NCBI GenBank assembly: GCA_029907545.1
Contig: JARYLR010000008.1
Coordinates: 1 to 54,691 of the forward strand
Length of the DNA stretch: 54,691 bases
Source: Candidatus Bathyarchaeota archaeon
GTDB taxonomy: Archaea > Thermoproteota > Bathyarchaeia > Bathyarchaeales > Bathycorpusculaceae
Direction: 5' to 3'
The notes beneath the pieces are model-generated. The model ran no database searches. It was not told where the DNA came from and was given only the letters and a program-made list of their open reading frames with translations. Positions within the stretch are counted from its first letter, which is position 1. Each line of letters begins with the position of its first letter. The position numbers and the translations under genes are program-made. Positions 41,981-50,416 of the stretch are shown one piece after another.

Positions 41981-42336
41981 CTATCCGGTTTTCTTGAATA
42001 TGCGTCTACCAAGCAAGCCGCCCAGAGCACCCAATCCGGTAGATATCAAAGCCCAAGGCAACGCCATCATTATAATAACCGCCATCACTACGTTCACATC
42101 CCCAAGCGCACCAGACTGCAGAATCGCAACCTCCGCTATCACTGCAACAAAAGAAAACACAAATCCGAGAGCCGCGCCTCTCTTGACTCCTCCGGACAGA
42201 ACGCCTACTACAAAGGGCGCCACCAACATGAGGAGCAACTGAGGACCAGTAAGTTCTCCTTGCACATAAGCCAAATACCCAATGCACCGTACATCACAAT
42301 TCCAGCAAGTATAGCGTAAACGATCCTTTTATCCAA
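41981..42336 (-). pseudogene. Frameshifted small membrane protein gene
   Basis: A 97-aa frame ending at 41981 encodes four hydrophobic helices (LLLMLVAPFVVGVLSGG, AALGFVFSFVAVIAEVAI, MAVIIMMALPWALI, GLGALGGLLGRRI). Its natural start is in another frame upstream: TTG 42336 with GGTGA 4 bases before, coding LDKRIVYAILAGIVMYGALG, which is a first membrane helix. One extra G in the GGG run near 42279 joins the two as ...ALG-YLAYVQGELTG. So the gene is ~119 aa and carries a one-base deletion, or the assembly does. Function unknown. Convergent with the ArsR-type gene. Confidence 0.6.
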
Positions 42337-42471
42337 ACAATCACCAAATACGCCCGTGTAACAGCGTGTCTATTATTTAACACTTCCCAATAAGCACTGC
42401 ACTTTCAACACCACATAAGAATCAGCCACACCAGCCTAGTATATATAATGGGTATTACTCTTCCGAGGAGA

Positions 42472-43002
42472 CTAAAACTCTATCCCTTTCCTTGCACGTA
42501 ACCCTTTATGAAAAGGATGCTTAATCTCACGCATCTCCGTAACAAGATCAGCAACCTCGATCATCTCTTTTGGCGCACCGCGTCCAGTCAACACAAGCTC
42601 AACATGATCTGGCTTTTTTTTGATCAATTTCAGCACTTCCTCAAGACTTACCAGCCGAAGAGTTAAAGCAACATTCACCTCATCTAGAACAACTACGTCA
42701 AACTCTCCGCTTCCTACAACATCCTTTGCCAGCTTTAACGCCTCCTCAGCAAGCCTAACATCCTCTTCTCCAGGAGGATCCGAGGTTACAAATTGACCTC
42801 TTCCAAATGCCTTCAAACAGAAATTTGGAAGCCTATCTATGACGTATAGCTCGCCATAGTCAAAGCCGCCTTTGATAAACTGGATAACGTAAACCTTAAG
42901 CCCTCTTCCTACTGCGCGAAGCGCTAGCCCGAAAGCCGCCGAAGTCTTGCCCTTGCCGTCTCCAGTGTAAACCTGAATCAGCCCACGATCTAGTTTAGTC
43001 AA
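42472..43002 (-). CDS. cobO: Corrinoid adenosyltransferase (CobA/CobO type)
   Basis: 176 aa. P-loop YTGDGKGKTSAAFGLALRAV at ~12-31 is the CobA/CobO/BtuR signature, followed by QFIKGG, DEVNVAL (~100) and LVLTGRGAP. It adds the adenosyl group to cob(I)alamin to make coenzyme B12. Start overlaps the MeaB gene by 8 bases; it is the last gene of the methylmalonyl-CoA mutase operon, i.e. cofactor supply is expressed with the user enzyme. Archaea more often use the PduO type, so this coupling is of note. Confidence 0.93.
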   Translation of the reverse strand: MTKLDRGLIQVYTGDGKGKTSAAFGLALRAVGRGLKVYVIQFIKGGFDYGELYVIDRLPNFCLKAFGRGQFVTSDPPGEEDVRLAEEALKLAKDVVGSGEFDVVVLDEVNVALTLRLVSLEEVLKLIKKKPDHVELVLTGRGAPKEMIEVADLVTEMREIKHPFHKGLRARKGIEF

Positions 43003-43951
43003 TGCCCATCTTCCTCAAAAGCTCATCCGCAGCTGAAGCCGGATCAATCTCGCGATCGATGATCTTTTTCAGAAGCTCCTGAAACTTCTCTCGCTTCCTC
43101 AAGCCAAAGAAAACTGCTTCTGCTACTTTATCTTTAACTGCCTCGACAAGCTCAGTCTCAATGCGCATAGCTTCTCTTTCAGTGCCTCCTCCGCTCTGCA
43201 AAAACTGTCTATGTTCACCGATCTTATCAACAAGCTCAGCCACTCCTTCGCCTGTCAACGCGATTGTTTTCAAAACAGGCACTTTCCAGCCGCCCTCTTT
43301 TCCGCCTAACTGCAAAATCCCCTGAATATCCGTAGCCGTCTTGGCTGCATTCTCCCGATCCGCCTTGTTCACAACGAAAATGTCAGCAATCTCCATAATC
43401 CCCGCTTTGATTGCCTGAATCTCGTTACCTAACCCTGGCGCGTGCATAACAACAACCGTGTGAGCAACCTTCACGATCTCAACCTCAGACTGCCCTGCGC
43501 CCACAGCCTCTACTAAAACCACGTCTTTCCCAGCCGCATCCAGAATCCTCACAGCATTTCTCGTAGCCTTCGCAATGCCGCCCACATAGTTGCGCGTCGC
43601 CATACTCCTTATGAAAACCCCCTCATCGCCGGTTAGCTCCTGCATGCGGATGCGGTCTCCCAGAAAAGCGCCGCCTGTAAACGGACTGGTAGGATCAACT
43701 GCAACCACGCCAACCGTCTTGTCCCTGCGCCTGTACTCGTGAATGATCTTCTCGGCAAGCGTGCTTTTGCCCACTCCGCCGGCGCCAGTCAAGCCGACCA
43801 CATGGGCTCTGCCAGTGCGAGGATAAACAGCGGCAATCAGTCTCTGCGCTTCTAATGGATTGTTCTCAGCAACCGATATCGCTCTGGCAATCATTCTACG
43901 GTCGCCGGTCAAAATACCCTTCACAAGTTCCTCAACATTTGCCAACGGCAA
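42995..43951 (-). CDS. meaB: Methylmalonyl-CoA mutase chaperone GTPase MeaB
   Basis: 318 aa; G3E-type GTPase. GLTGAGGVGKSTL is the P-loop (~53-65), VAVDPTSPFTGGAFLGDRIR the switch I region, EAVGAGQSEVE the G3 region, and NKAD the G4 motif. Protects and reactivates B12-dependent mutase by gating cofactor loading (ArgK/MeaB/MMAA). TTG start. 15 bases after the mutase small subunit; overlaps cobO. C-terminal dimerisation helices present, so full length. Confidence 0.95.
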   Translation of the reverse strand: MPLANVEELVKGILTGDRRMIARAISVAENNPLEAQRLIAAVYPRTGRAHVVGLTGAGGVGKSTLAEKIIHEYRRRDKTVGVVAVDPTSPFTGGAFLGDRIRMQELTGDEGVFIRSMATRNYVGGIAKATRNAVRILDAAGKDVVLVEAVGAGQSEVEIVKVAHTVVVMHAPGLGNEIQAIKAGIMEIADIFVVNKADRENAAKTATDIQGILQLGGKEGGWKVPVLKTIALTGEGVAELVDKIGEHRQFLQSGGGTEREAMRIETELVEAVKDKVAEAVFFGLRKREKFQELLKKIIDREIDPASAADELLRKMGID

Positions 43952-43966
43952 AGCACATCTTCAGAT

Positions 43967-44374
43967 TTAGCTTCTCTCAGATATGTTGCTTAAAACGTAC
44001 TGAACGATCCTCTCAGTAGGCGTGCCTGGACCAAAGATCTCCTTAATTCCAATCCTCTTCAGTTCTGGAACATCCTCTTCAGGAATTATCCCGCCGGCAA
44101 ACACCATTACGTCTTCAAGTCCCTTCTTTTTAAGCAGGGTCATGATCTTTGGAAAGAGAGTTTTATGGGCGCCTGAAAGAATGCTTAGTCCAACGACATC
44201 TACGTCTTCCTGAAGCGCTGTTTCCGCAATCTGCTCAGGCGTCTGCCTCAAGCCGGTGTATATCACTTCCATTCCAGCGTCCCTTAGGGCTCTGGCAACC
44301 ACTTTGGCTCCTCTGTCATGGCTGTCTAGTCCAGGCTTCGCGATTAGAACCCTAATTTTCTTCTCCATTGGCAT
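43967..44374 (-). CDS. Methylmalonyl-CoA mutase, B12-binding small subunit
   Basis: 135 aa; a stand-alone cobalamin-binding domain. The B12 motif DxHxxG is present ([18 protein letters not shown], His ligand ~20), with GLSILSGAH and GGIIPEEDV for the nucleotide tail. In archaea the mutase is split into this subunit and a large catalytic one, encoded next to each other here. ATG 44374 follows AAAGGAGA. Sixteen bases after the large subunit. Confidence 0.95.
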   Translation of the reverse strand: MPMEKKIRVLIAKPGLDSHDRGAKVVARALRDAGMEVIYTGLRQTPEQIAETALQEDVDVVGLSILSGAHKTLFPKIMTLLKKKGLEDVMVFAGGIIPEEDVPELKRIGIKEIFGPGTPTERIVQYVLSNISERS

Positions 44375-44390
44375 GTTTTCATCTTCTCCT

Positions 44391-46073
44391 TTAGATTACT
44401 ATTAGTTCCTTGTATTCTCCGTAAACTTTGCGTAGCACATCAGTGATCTCGCCTAACGTAGCATAAGCTTTCACCGCTTCAATTATCGTCGGCATAAGGT
44501 TCTCGTCCTTTTCAGCTGAGTAATGAAGTTTATCCAGAGTTTCCTTAACTTTTCTGTTGTCTCTTTCCCTTTTTAGCTTTTGTAGCCCAGCAACCTGTTC
44601 TTTCTCAACTTGAGGATCGACCCGCAGAAGCTCTATGGGGCATTCTGGTTCCTCGATTGCGTAGTCGTTTACGCCGACGATTATGCGTTTTTTCTCGTCT
44701 ACTTCACGCTGGTATTTGTAGGCGCTGTCAGCAATCTCTCTCTGGAAGAAGCCTTTCTCGATGGCAACAATTGCGCCGCCCATGTCGTCTATCCTGTTTA
44801 TGTAGTCCATTGCTTTCTCCTCCATTTCATTTGTCAACGCCTCCATATAGTATGAGCCTCCAAGCGGATCGATTGTGTGGGCTACCCCGCTTTCGTGGGC
44901 TATTATCTGCTGTGTTCTCAACGCAACTCTAACGGCTTCTTCACTTGGCAGACAGAGCGCTTCATCATAAGAGTTCGTGTGCAGAGACTGTGCGCCGCCT
45001 AGAACTGCTGCCAAAGCTTGAATTGTAGTGCGTATGATGTTGTTTAATGGCTGCTGTGCTGTGAGGGTGCATCCAGAAGTTTGAATGTGCATGCGCATCC
45101 ACATAGACCTTGGATTTTTCGCGTGGAATCTTTCTTTCATTATTCTAGCCCACAGTCTGCGGGCTGCGCGGAACTTTGCTATTTCCTCGAAAAAGTCGTT
45201 GTGAGAAGCGAAGAAGAACGATAAGCGGTGGGCAAAATCGTCCACTTTTAATCCTCTTTGAAGTGTGGATTCCACGTAGGCTATTCCATCATAAAGTGTG
45301 AATGCCAACTCTTGCAGAGCTGTGGCGCCTGCCTCACGTATATGATATCCGCTTATGCTCACGGGATTCCATTTAGGCAAATGGCGCGCACAATACTCAA
45401 TTATGTCGGTCGTAAGCTTCACGGACGGCTTAGGCGGAAATATGCACAGTTTCTGAGCAAAAAACTCCTTCAGATTGTCGTTCTGTGTAGTGCCGCCAAG
45501 CTGTGTTCTGGGCACGCCTTGCTTGTCGCCGACGGCAATGTACATTGCAAGCAGCGTAGACGCTGGTCCGTTAATAGTCATTGAAGTTGTAACCTTGTCT
45601 AAGGGGATGCCGTCGAACAGGGTTTCCATGTCTCGAAGCGAGGCGATGGCTACTCCGCAGACTCCGACTTCGCCAAGTGCCATAGGATGATCTGAATCGT
45701 ACCCCATTATAGTCGGGTAGTCGAACGCTGTACTCAACCCGCTTTCACCCTCTTTAAGGAGATATTTGAACCGTTGATTTGTCTGTTTCGCAGTTCCAAA
45801 TCCGGAAAACTGGCGCATCGTCCACAGGCGACCTCGATACATTGTGGCGTGCACGCCACGGAGAAAGGGGTATTCCCCTGGAAAACCGATTTCCAGCATG
45901 TAGTCAAGGTTCTCGATGTCTTCTGGCGTGTATACTCTATTGATGGTCATGCCTGAATGGTTATGAAACGCGTCTTTTCTTTCCTTGCTCTGCTTCAGCC
46001 AATTCGGCAAAGTTGTCTGTTCCCAGCGTTCTCTTCCCTGTTTTATTTCTTCCATTTTCTTCTTGTCAAACAA
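44391..46073 (-). CDS. Methylmalonyl-CoA mutase, catalytic large subunit
   Basis: 560 aa; TIM-barrel mutase subunit. Conserved stretches: [20 protein letters not shown], the substrate region [40 protein letters not shown] and [20 protein letters not shown]. Interconverts methylmalonyl-CoA and succinyl-CoA. TTG start 46073 preceded by TAGGAGG. Heads the four-gene operon (large, small, MeaB, CobO). Suggests propionate/branched-chain catabolism or a carbon-fixation side path; no epimerase or carboxylase is in this window. Confidence 0.96.
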   Translation of the reverse strand: MFDKKKMEEIKQGRERWEQTTLPNWLKQSKERKDAFHNHSGMTINRVYTPEDIENLDYMLEIGFPGEYPFLRGVHATMYRGRLWTMRQFSGFGTAKQTNQRFKYLLKEGESGLSTAFDYPTIMGYDSDHPMALGEVGVCGVAIASLRDMETLFDGIPLDKVTTSMTINGPASTLLAMYIAVGDKQGVPRTQLGGTTQNDNLKEFFAQKLCIFPPKPSVKLTTDIIEYCARHLPKWNPVSISGYHIREAGATALQELAFTLYDGIAYVESTLQRGLKVDDFAHRLSFFFASHNDFFEEIAKFRAARRLWARIMKERFHAKNPRSMWMRMHIQTSGCTLTAQQPLNNIIRTTIQALAAVLGGAQSLHTNSYDEALCLPSEEAVRVALRTQQIIAHESGVAHTIDPLGGSYYMEALTNEMEEKAMDYINRIDDMGGAIVAIEKGFFQREIADSAYKYQREVDEKKRIIVGVNDYAIEEPECPIELLRVDPQVEKEQVAGLQKLKRERDNRKVKETLDKLHYSAEKDENLMPTIIEAVKAYATLGEITDVLRKVYGEYKELIVI

Positions 46074-46299
46074 TGAGGCAGTCGCCTCCTAGTTTGGATT
46101 GTTATCTATTAACTGCCATATGAGCATTAAGCTTAGAAAGTTATTTTCTTATCGGTTCAGATAGGCTGTTCTGTTGTTTGAGAATACAGTGAAAAGGTGC
46201 GCTTCTGCCTTGTCTCAAACTCTAAATTTGAAAGAGTCTCATTCCATTTTTCCCTTAGTATGAGCTAAAAAAGAGGGGAAAGCTGCTTTTTTAGGGCTA

Positions 46300-46494
46300 T
46301 CAGCTGCTAAGCTCTTTGATATGTTCCTGCACGGCTTGAAGCTCTTTCTTTAGATCTTCTGCATAACTCTTCAGTTTTTCGATTTTCTCAGCTTTTGTTA
46401 AGAATTGTCGCTTATGGTAATGTCGCTCTTCGCGGTCATGTTGCCCGCAACTGCAGCTGCACTCATGATTATGATGGCACATTTCACGGTTCAC
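46300..46494 (-). CDS. Small His/Cys-rich protein with coiled coil, 64 aa
   Basis: The N-terminal ~30 residues are packed with ligands (MCHHNHECSCSCGQH, then HYHKRQ), four Cys and at least six His, a likely metal-binding stretch. The C-terminal half is a coiled coil (AEKIEKLKSYAEDLKKELQA). GTG 46494 or ATG 46482 could be the start. It is divergent from an HxlR regulator, sharing an AT-rich promoter region. Probably a metal-binding or redox stress protein; resembles small DUF5320-type archaeal proteins. Confidence 0.6.
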   Translation of the reverse strand: MNREMCHHNHECSCSCGQHDREERHYHKRQFLTKAEKIEKLKSYAEDLKKELQAVQEHIKELSS

Positions 46495-46515
46495 TCTCCT
46501 AGATTTCTTTACGTC

Positions 46516-46562
46516 ACTATCAAAAATAAAGTATTTAAACTATCAAGTTTATAGTAAGATAG
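46516..46562. promoter_or_regulatory. Shared promoter/operator of the HxlR gene and the His/Cys-rich gene
   Basis: GTATTTAAAC (46531-46540) is nearly palindromic and could serve as TATA box in both directions (~48 bases to ATG 46589, ~45 to the other start). ACTATCAA occurs twice (46516-46523, 46539-46546), and CTATC-N13-GATAG spans 46540-46562. Good candidate HxlR binding sites. Confidence 0.5.
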
Positions 46563-46588
46563 CCACTATTTTCGGAGAGAGTAATAGA

Positions 46589-47032
46589 ATGCTTGAGGAA
46601 AACACTCACATGTGCTTCTGCCCACTTGAAGGCGTCATCGACGTAATAAGCAAGAAATGGGCGCTACTAATCGTTAATGTCATAGGCAACTACGAGAGAT
46701 TAAGATTCAACAAACTTATGCAGGAATTGGGCTACATAAGTCCCAAAACCCTTTCTGACACCCTGAAAGAACTTCAGAAAGAAGGGCTGGTCAAAAAAGA
46801 CACATTTGCAGAGATACCTCCACGCGTCGAGTACTCTCTCACAAAAGACGGCGTAGAACTTAGAAAAGCAATTATCCCCCTCTTGAAATGGGCGGCAACG
46901 AGAACCAACGTAAAAAAGAAGAAGTGTGACCCAGCATGTCGCGAAATCCCTGCACATCGCGTTAGACTAGCAGCACCATCTGAGAAAGACACAATGCCTC
47001 AAACATGTCCTAAAGCAATTCTTAAACAATAG
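46589..47032 (+). CDS. HxlR-family transcriptional regulator with extra cysteines
   Basis: 147 aa. HxlR winged helix ~8-105: CPLEGVIDVISKKWALLIVN, LRFNKLMQELGYISPKTLSD, and the wing RVEYSLTKDGVELRKAI. Several family members sense redox or electrophiles through an N-terminal Cys; this one has CFCP near the start and three more Cys in the extended C-terminal tail (KKCDPACREIPAH, PQTCPK). The tail is longer than in the ~110-aa standard. Divergent from a His/Cys-rich gene with dyads between them: probable target. Confidence 0.9.
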   Translation: MLEENTHMCFCPLEGVIDVISKKWALLIVNVIGNYERLRFNKLMQELGYISPKTLSDTLKELQKEGLVKKDTFAEIPPRVEYSLTKDGVELRKAIIPLLKWAATRTNVKKKKCDPACREIPAHRVRLAAPSEKDTMPQTCPKAILKQ

Positions 47033-47071
47033 AGCGTGTAACAGTTGTGAGAAAGGGAAAGATGATGTTCC

Positions 47072-48175
47072 CTACTTTTCGAGTCTAAGCAGACTCGCCG
47101 AAGCTGAGAATCCCCACCCATAACCAAGCATCAAAACAAGATCGCCATCTGAAAGCTTGCCTTTGGAAATGATTCTTTCCACAATAAATGGCAGACTTGC
47201 CCCAGCTAGATTGCCATACTCTCGAAGCACTTCGTAGGATTCCTGCAGTTTTTCAGCTTCGATTCCGTGGCGCTCGCTAAGAGCATTAAGTATTTTCACG
47301 CTTCCTGTATGGACAGCCCATTTCTTCACGTCTCTCAGCATGTTTTCGTAATCGTCGCCGAAAAGTCTCTTAAGAACCAGCGTAGTATATTTCGCGCCCA
47401 GCTCAGGAATCTCCTTGCCTAGATGCGTGTAGAAACCAAATTTGAAAGGCCCATCTGCCGCTACTAGTCTAGCATGGCCTGCTAAGTAGTCTCTTTTTTC
47501 GATGTTTGTAACTTCCGCTGTCCGGACGACATGTAAACCTCCTCCTTCATTTGCTACGACAGCGCTGGCAACACCATCTCCGAAAAGGAAGGCTTTTATC
47601 GTTGCCATCCACTTTTGCAGTTCCCTTTGCCTTCGTGCTTGGTCCGCAATTGAACTTATTTCAGAAATATCCATGACCTCTGCTAAGCCTCTGACTTGAT
47701 TTTGGAACCAGTAAGAACTTACCCCAGAAACACAGATCAAAACATTGTCTTCTGGATGCGAAGCAAGGTAGCCGCCTGCAATCTCAAGCGTCTTCGGAAA
47801 CGCCGTGCTTGCTATTCCCTGAAGATTTACGAGTCCAGTATATGGGTCAAGACGGAGCGCTGGAAGCAGCAGCTGGCTGAGACCTGGACTTAGAAAAGGG
47901 TTGGCATCATATGCCGCGATGAAGTAGTTAATATCTGCAATGGAAAGTCCGGCTTTCTTGACAGCGGCTGTGCAGGCTTCTTCACAGAGTTTGATAAGCT
48001 TTGCTTCACTCATACTGTTTAAGTTAGAATGGTTCAGCAAGTAGCGTTTCGAAACGCCGAGGTTCAGGATGTTTTGCCTTAAGCCTTCCGGTAAACGGCA
48101 TGGAAAGCTTTCCATCAATTTTTCCGTTGTGAACTGTTTTTCTGGCAGGGCAGCAGCCATCTTTAGAATTTTCAT
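47072..48175 (-). CDS. Ketosynthase III / type III PKS-like protein lacking the catalytic Cys
   Basis: 367 aa, thiolase fold. The C-terminal His (WAVHTGSVKIL) and Asn (YGNLAGASLPF) of the KAS III/chalcone synthase triad are present. At the nucleophile site the sequence is VNLQGIASTAFPK, where active relatives have a Cys (NLxGxxCSA), so Cys is replaced by Ser or Ala. I checked this against the nucleotides. Either an inactive or decarboxylase-like enzyme, or a subunit in a complex. TATA-like TTTTTATAACC lies just upstream. Divergent from the thiolase at 48315, which also lacks its Cys. Could also be described as HMG-CoA synthase-like. Confidence 0.75.
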   Translation of the reverse strand: MKILKMAAALPEKQFTTEKLMESFPCRLPEGLRQNILNLGVSKRYLLNHSNLNSMSEAKLIKLCEEACTAAVKKAGLSIADINYFIAAYDANPFLSPGLSQLLLPALRLDPYTGLVNLQGIASTAFPKTLEIAGGYLASHPEDNVLICVSGVSSYWFQNQVRGLAEVMDISEISSIADQARRQRELQKWMATIKAFLFGDGVASAVVANEGGGLHVVRTAEVTNIEKRDYLAGHARLVAADGPFKFGFYTHLGKEIPELGAKYTTLVLKRLFGDDYENMLRDVKKWAVHTGSVKILNALSERHGIEAEKLQESYEVLREYGNLAGASLPFIVERIISKGKLSDGDLVLMLGYGWGFSASASLLRLEK

Positions 48176-48314
48176 GTGTAAAGCATTGTTATAAAAAGGT
48201 TATAAAAACATCGTTGAATCTTGTCCTCAATGAACATAGTGTCAGTTTTTTCCCGCAAAAATCTTATACTCATTTGAAACCACTAACTACATCTTTAAAA
48301 ATTGAGGTGGAAAA

Positions 48315-49610
48315 TTGGGAAAGAAAGTTGGAATAGTTGCTGGAAGCATATCACGATTCGACAATCCTCGACACACACTGCAGGAAGAAATGTGCGCAGA
48401 AGCCGTGAAAATGATTTTAGACGATGTGCCCGACCTGGAACTCGGCGACTTCATAAAGAAAGGCTACGCTTGCTGCTACTCCTATTTCAGCGACATACTT
48501 GAACAGCAGCAGTGCATGCACTGGATAATCAATGACTACCTAGGCTTAAGCGGCGTCCCAAGCTACCGCGTTGAATCAGGTGGCGCCACACCGATAGATG
48601 CCATAGTCAATGCAGCCTTGTGGATTCGCTCTGGAATGTTTCCCGTAGTCCTCGTTGTCGGCTGGGAAAAAATGGATGAGCTGCCGATTCAAAAAGTTAA
48701 CGAGGCCATAGCCATCGCAGGCGACACCGACTGGGATTTCGTTTCAGGCTTCACATACAACGCGTTCTACGCAACAATGGAAGCCCGCCGCATGCACGTA
48801 TATGGCGAAACCGAAGAGGACTTGGCAGAAGTATCCGTTCTTTGTCACAACAATTCACTTGAAAACCCCTATGCCCAGTGGCCAGCCCAACACGGTTTCA
48901 GCAAAATCACTGTGGAAGACGTTTACAAGTCTCGCTTAATATCTTGGCCGTACAGACTGTATGAGTGCGCAATGACAAGCGAAGGCGCCTCAGCGCTGCT
49001 CCTAGCAAACGAGGAAACCACTAAGAAGCTAACAGATAACCCTGTCTGGATTAGTGGGGTAGGCTTCGGAAGCGACACAATGAGAGCTGGAGACCGCCCA
49101 GACAACCCAGCTTGGAAAGGGCTGTATCCAGAAGACGAGAACATCTGGCCGAAGCATGTACCCAAGCCTATGTCTCCCTATCCGGATCTACAGAATTTCG
49201 GAGCCCTAAGAGTGTCGGCAAGAATGGCGTACAAGGATGCTGGAATCAAGGATCCGCGGAAAGAAATAAGCTTCGTGGAAATATTCGATCCCTACGCAGG
49301 CGTTGTGCTGGCTGGACTTGAAGATTTTGACTTCTGCAAACGAGGCGAAGGGAAAAATATGCTCAGAGAAGGAATAATACAGCGGCACGGAGAACTTCCA
49401 TGTCAGTTGAGCGGCGCATTAACAGCACAGGGACACGCTGTCGGCTCAACATCAATCGCACAAGTCGTAGACAGCTACTGGCAACTCAGCAATCAGATCG
49501 GAAAGAAATGGGGTGCACCAGGCAGACAGCTTAACAACCCGAAAAAGGCTTTCATCCATGGACATGGCGGCACAGGATGCCAAGCAGGCGCAGTAGTCTT
49601 GGAGGTGTAG
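48315..49610 (+). CDS. Thiolase-family protein lacking the nucleophilic Cys
   Basis: 431 aa, TTG start with GAGGTGG 4 bases upstream. SCP-x/archaeal thiolase fold. A gap-free comparison with the thiolase at 50417 over 44 residues ending GVEKM/GWEKM puts Gly where that enzyme has its Cys (EAACASSG versus ESGGATPI). The HDCF motif of the other is FDPYA here, while the His motif is kept (GHAVGSTS). So classical thiolysis or condensation is unlikely. Followed after 4 bases by a DUF35 gene; such pairs form thiolase-DUF35 complexes in archaea. May be a non-catalytic or differently acting acyl-CoA binding subunit. Confidence 0.85.
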   Translation: MGKKVGIVAGSISRFDNPRHTLQEEMCAEAVKMILDDVPDLELGDFIKKGYACCYSYFSDILEQQQCMHWIINDYLGLSGVPSYRVESGGATPIDAIVNAALWIRSGMFPVVLVVGWEKMDELPIQKVNEAIAIAGDTDWDFVSGFTYNAFYATMEARRMHVYGETEEDLAEVSVLCHNNSLENPYAQWPAQHGFSKITVEDVYKSRLISWPYRLYECAMTSEGASALLLANEETTKKLTDNPVWISGVGFGSDTMRAGDRPDNPAWKGLYPEDENIWPKHVPKPMSPYPDLQNFGALRVSARMAYKDAGIKDPRKEISFVEIFDPYAGVVLAGLEDFDFCKRGEGKNMLREGIIQRHGELPCQLSGALTAQGHAVGSTSIAQVVDSYWQLSNQIGKKWGAPGRQLNNPKKAFIHGHGGTGCQAGAVVLEV

Positions 49611-49614
49611 AAAG

Positions 49615-50301
49615 ATGAAACAGCCAGGACCAGAGAAAGTATTGAAACAGTTGCCACACGACGAGAAGTGTTGGGAAGAATGGGAACGCAAAGGCGGCTG
49701 GAGACCTGAAGGCTGGAAAATAGTGGAAATGAATGACGGGCCAACACTCAATGATCTCAAACCAGAAAAGTTTCTCATAGTCCACAGACCTCACGGAAGC
49801 ATGTTCCATCACAGCTACGGCAAAGTCTCACAGTTTTTCATCGGCCTATTGGAAGGCAAACTGTACGGAACCAAGTGTTCCAAATGCGGACTTGTGTATT
49901 GTCCACCGCGAGCGCACTGCTTTAACCCCAAGTGTAGGCTTGTTGAAACCAAGTGGGTAGAGCTTCCAAAGAGAGGAGAAGTTCACTCCTACACGATAAT
50001 GGCGATAGCATGGCCCTCTATGGCGCATCTGCAGCCACTGGTCGGCGTGATGGTTAGAATCGAAGGAACCAATACCTGCTTACCGATGACCATGAGAGAC
50101 ATCGACCCTGAAAAAGTGAACATCGGATTAAAGGTCAACATCAACATTTCAAAGCAGCCTAAAGGTGACCTACTTGACGTTTACGCTACGCCTGCAGAAG
50201 AGCCTGTGGCACCTAAACGCAGCCCTGAAGAACTGAAGCGGTTCAGAGAAGACATGGAAAAGACGCGGGCATGGGTTAAGAAAACCTTTGGTCCCAAATA
50301 G
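49615..50301 (+). CDS. DUF35 OB-fold/zinc-ribbon acyl-CoA protein (long form)
   Basis: 228 aa. The zinc ribbon (~85-105) reads CSKCGLVYCPPRAHCFNPKC, all four Cys present. The OB fold follows (~110-185, HSYTIMAIAWPSMAHLQPLV). About 80 extra N-terminal residues and a C-terminal charged helix (PEELKRFREDMEKTRAWVKK) make it longer than the ~130-aa standard. DUF35 proteins bind thiolases and help pass CoA intermediates. Translated with the Cys-less thiolase (ATG 4 bases after its stop). Confidence 0.9.
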   Translation: MKQPGPEKVLKQLPHDEKCWEEWERKGGWRPEGWKIVEMNDGPTLNDLKPEKFLIVHRPHGSMFHHSYGKVSQFFIGLLEGKLYGTKCSKCGLVYCPPRAHCFNPKCRLVETKWVELPKRGEVHSYTIMAIAWPSMAHLQPLVGVMVRIEGTNTCLPMTMRDIDPEKVNIGLKVNINISKQPKGDLLDVYATPAEEPVAPKRSPEELKRFREDMEKTRAWVKKTFGPK

Positions 50302-50317
50302 TGCGCGTCTTCGCTAA

Positions 50318-50333
50318 CCTTTTTTATTTCCAT
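50318..50333 (+). terminator. T-run terminator after first thiolase/DUF35 pair
   Basis: AACCTTTTTTATTTCC about 20 bases after the stop codon, before a new promoter. Confidence 0.5.
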
Positions 50334-50360
50334 TATTCGTCCCTAACATTTCTATCGAAG

Positions 50361-50372
50361 AAACTTAAATAG
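50361..50372 (+). promoter_or_regulatory. Putative promoter of second thiolase/DUF35 pair
   Basis: AAACTTAAATAG, 45-50 bases before the TTG start at 50417; RBS TTAGGAGAA follows. Indicates separate transcription from the first pair. Confidence 0.5.
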
Positions 50373-50416
50373 CGGTTAAACACTAGTTTTTCTTCTTCCA
50401 TTAGGAGAATTCCAGT

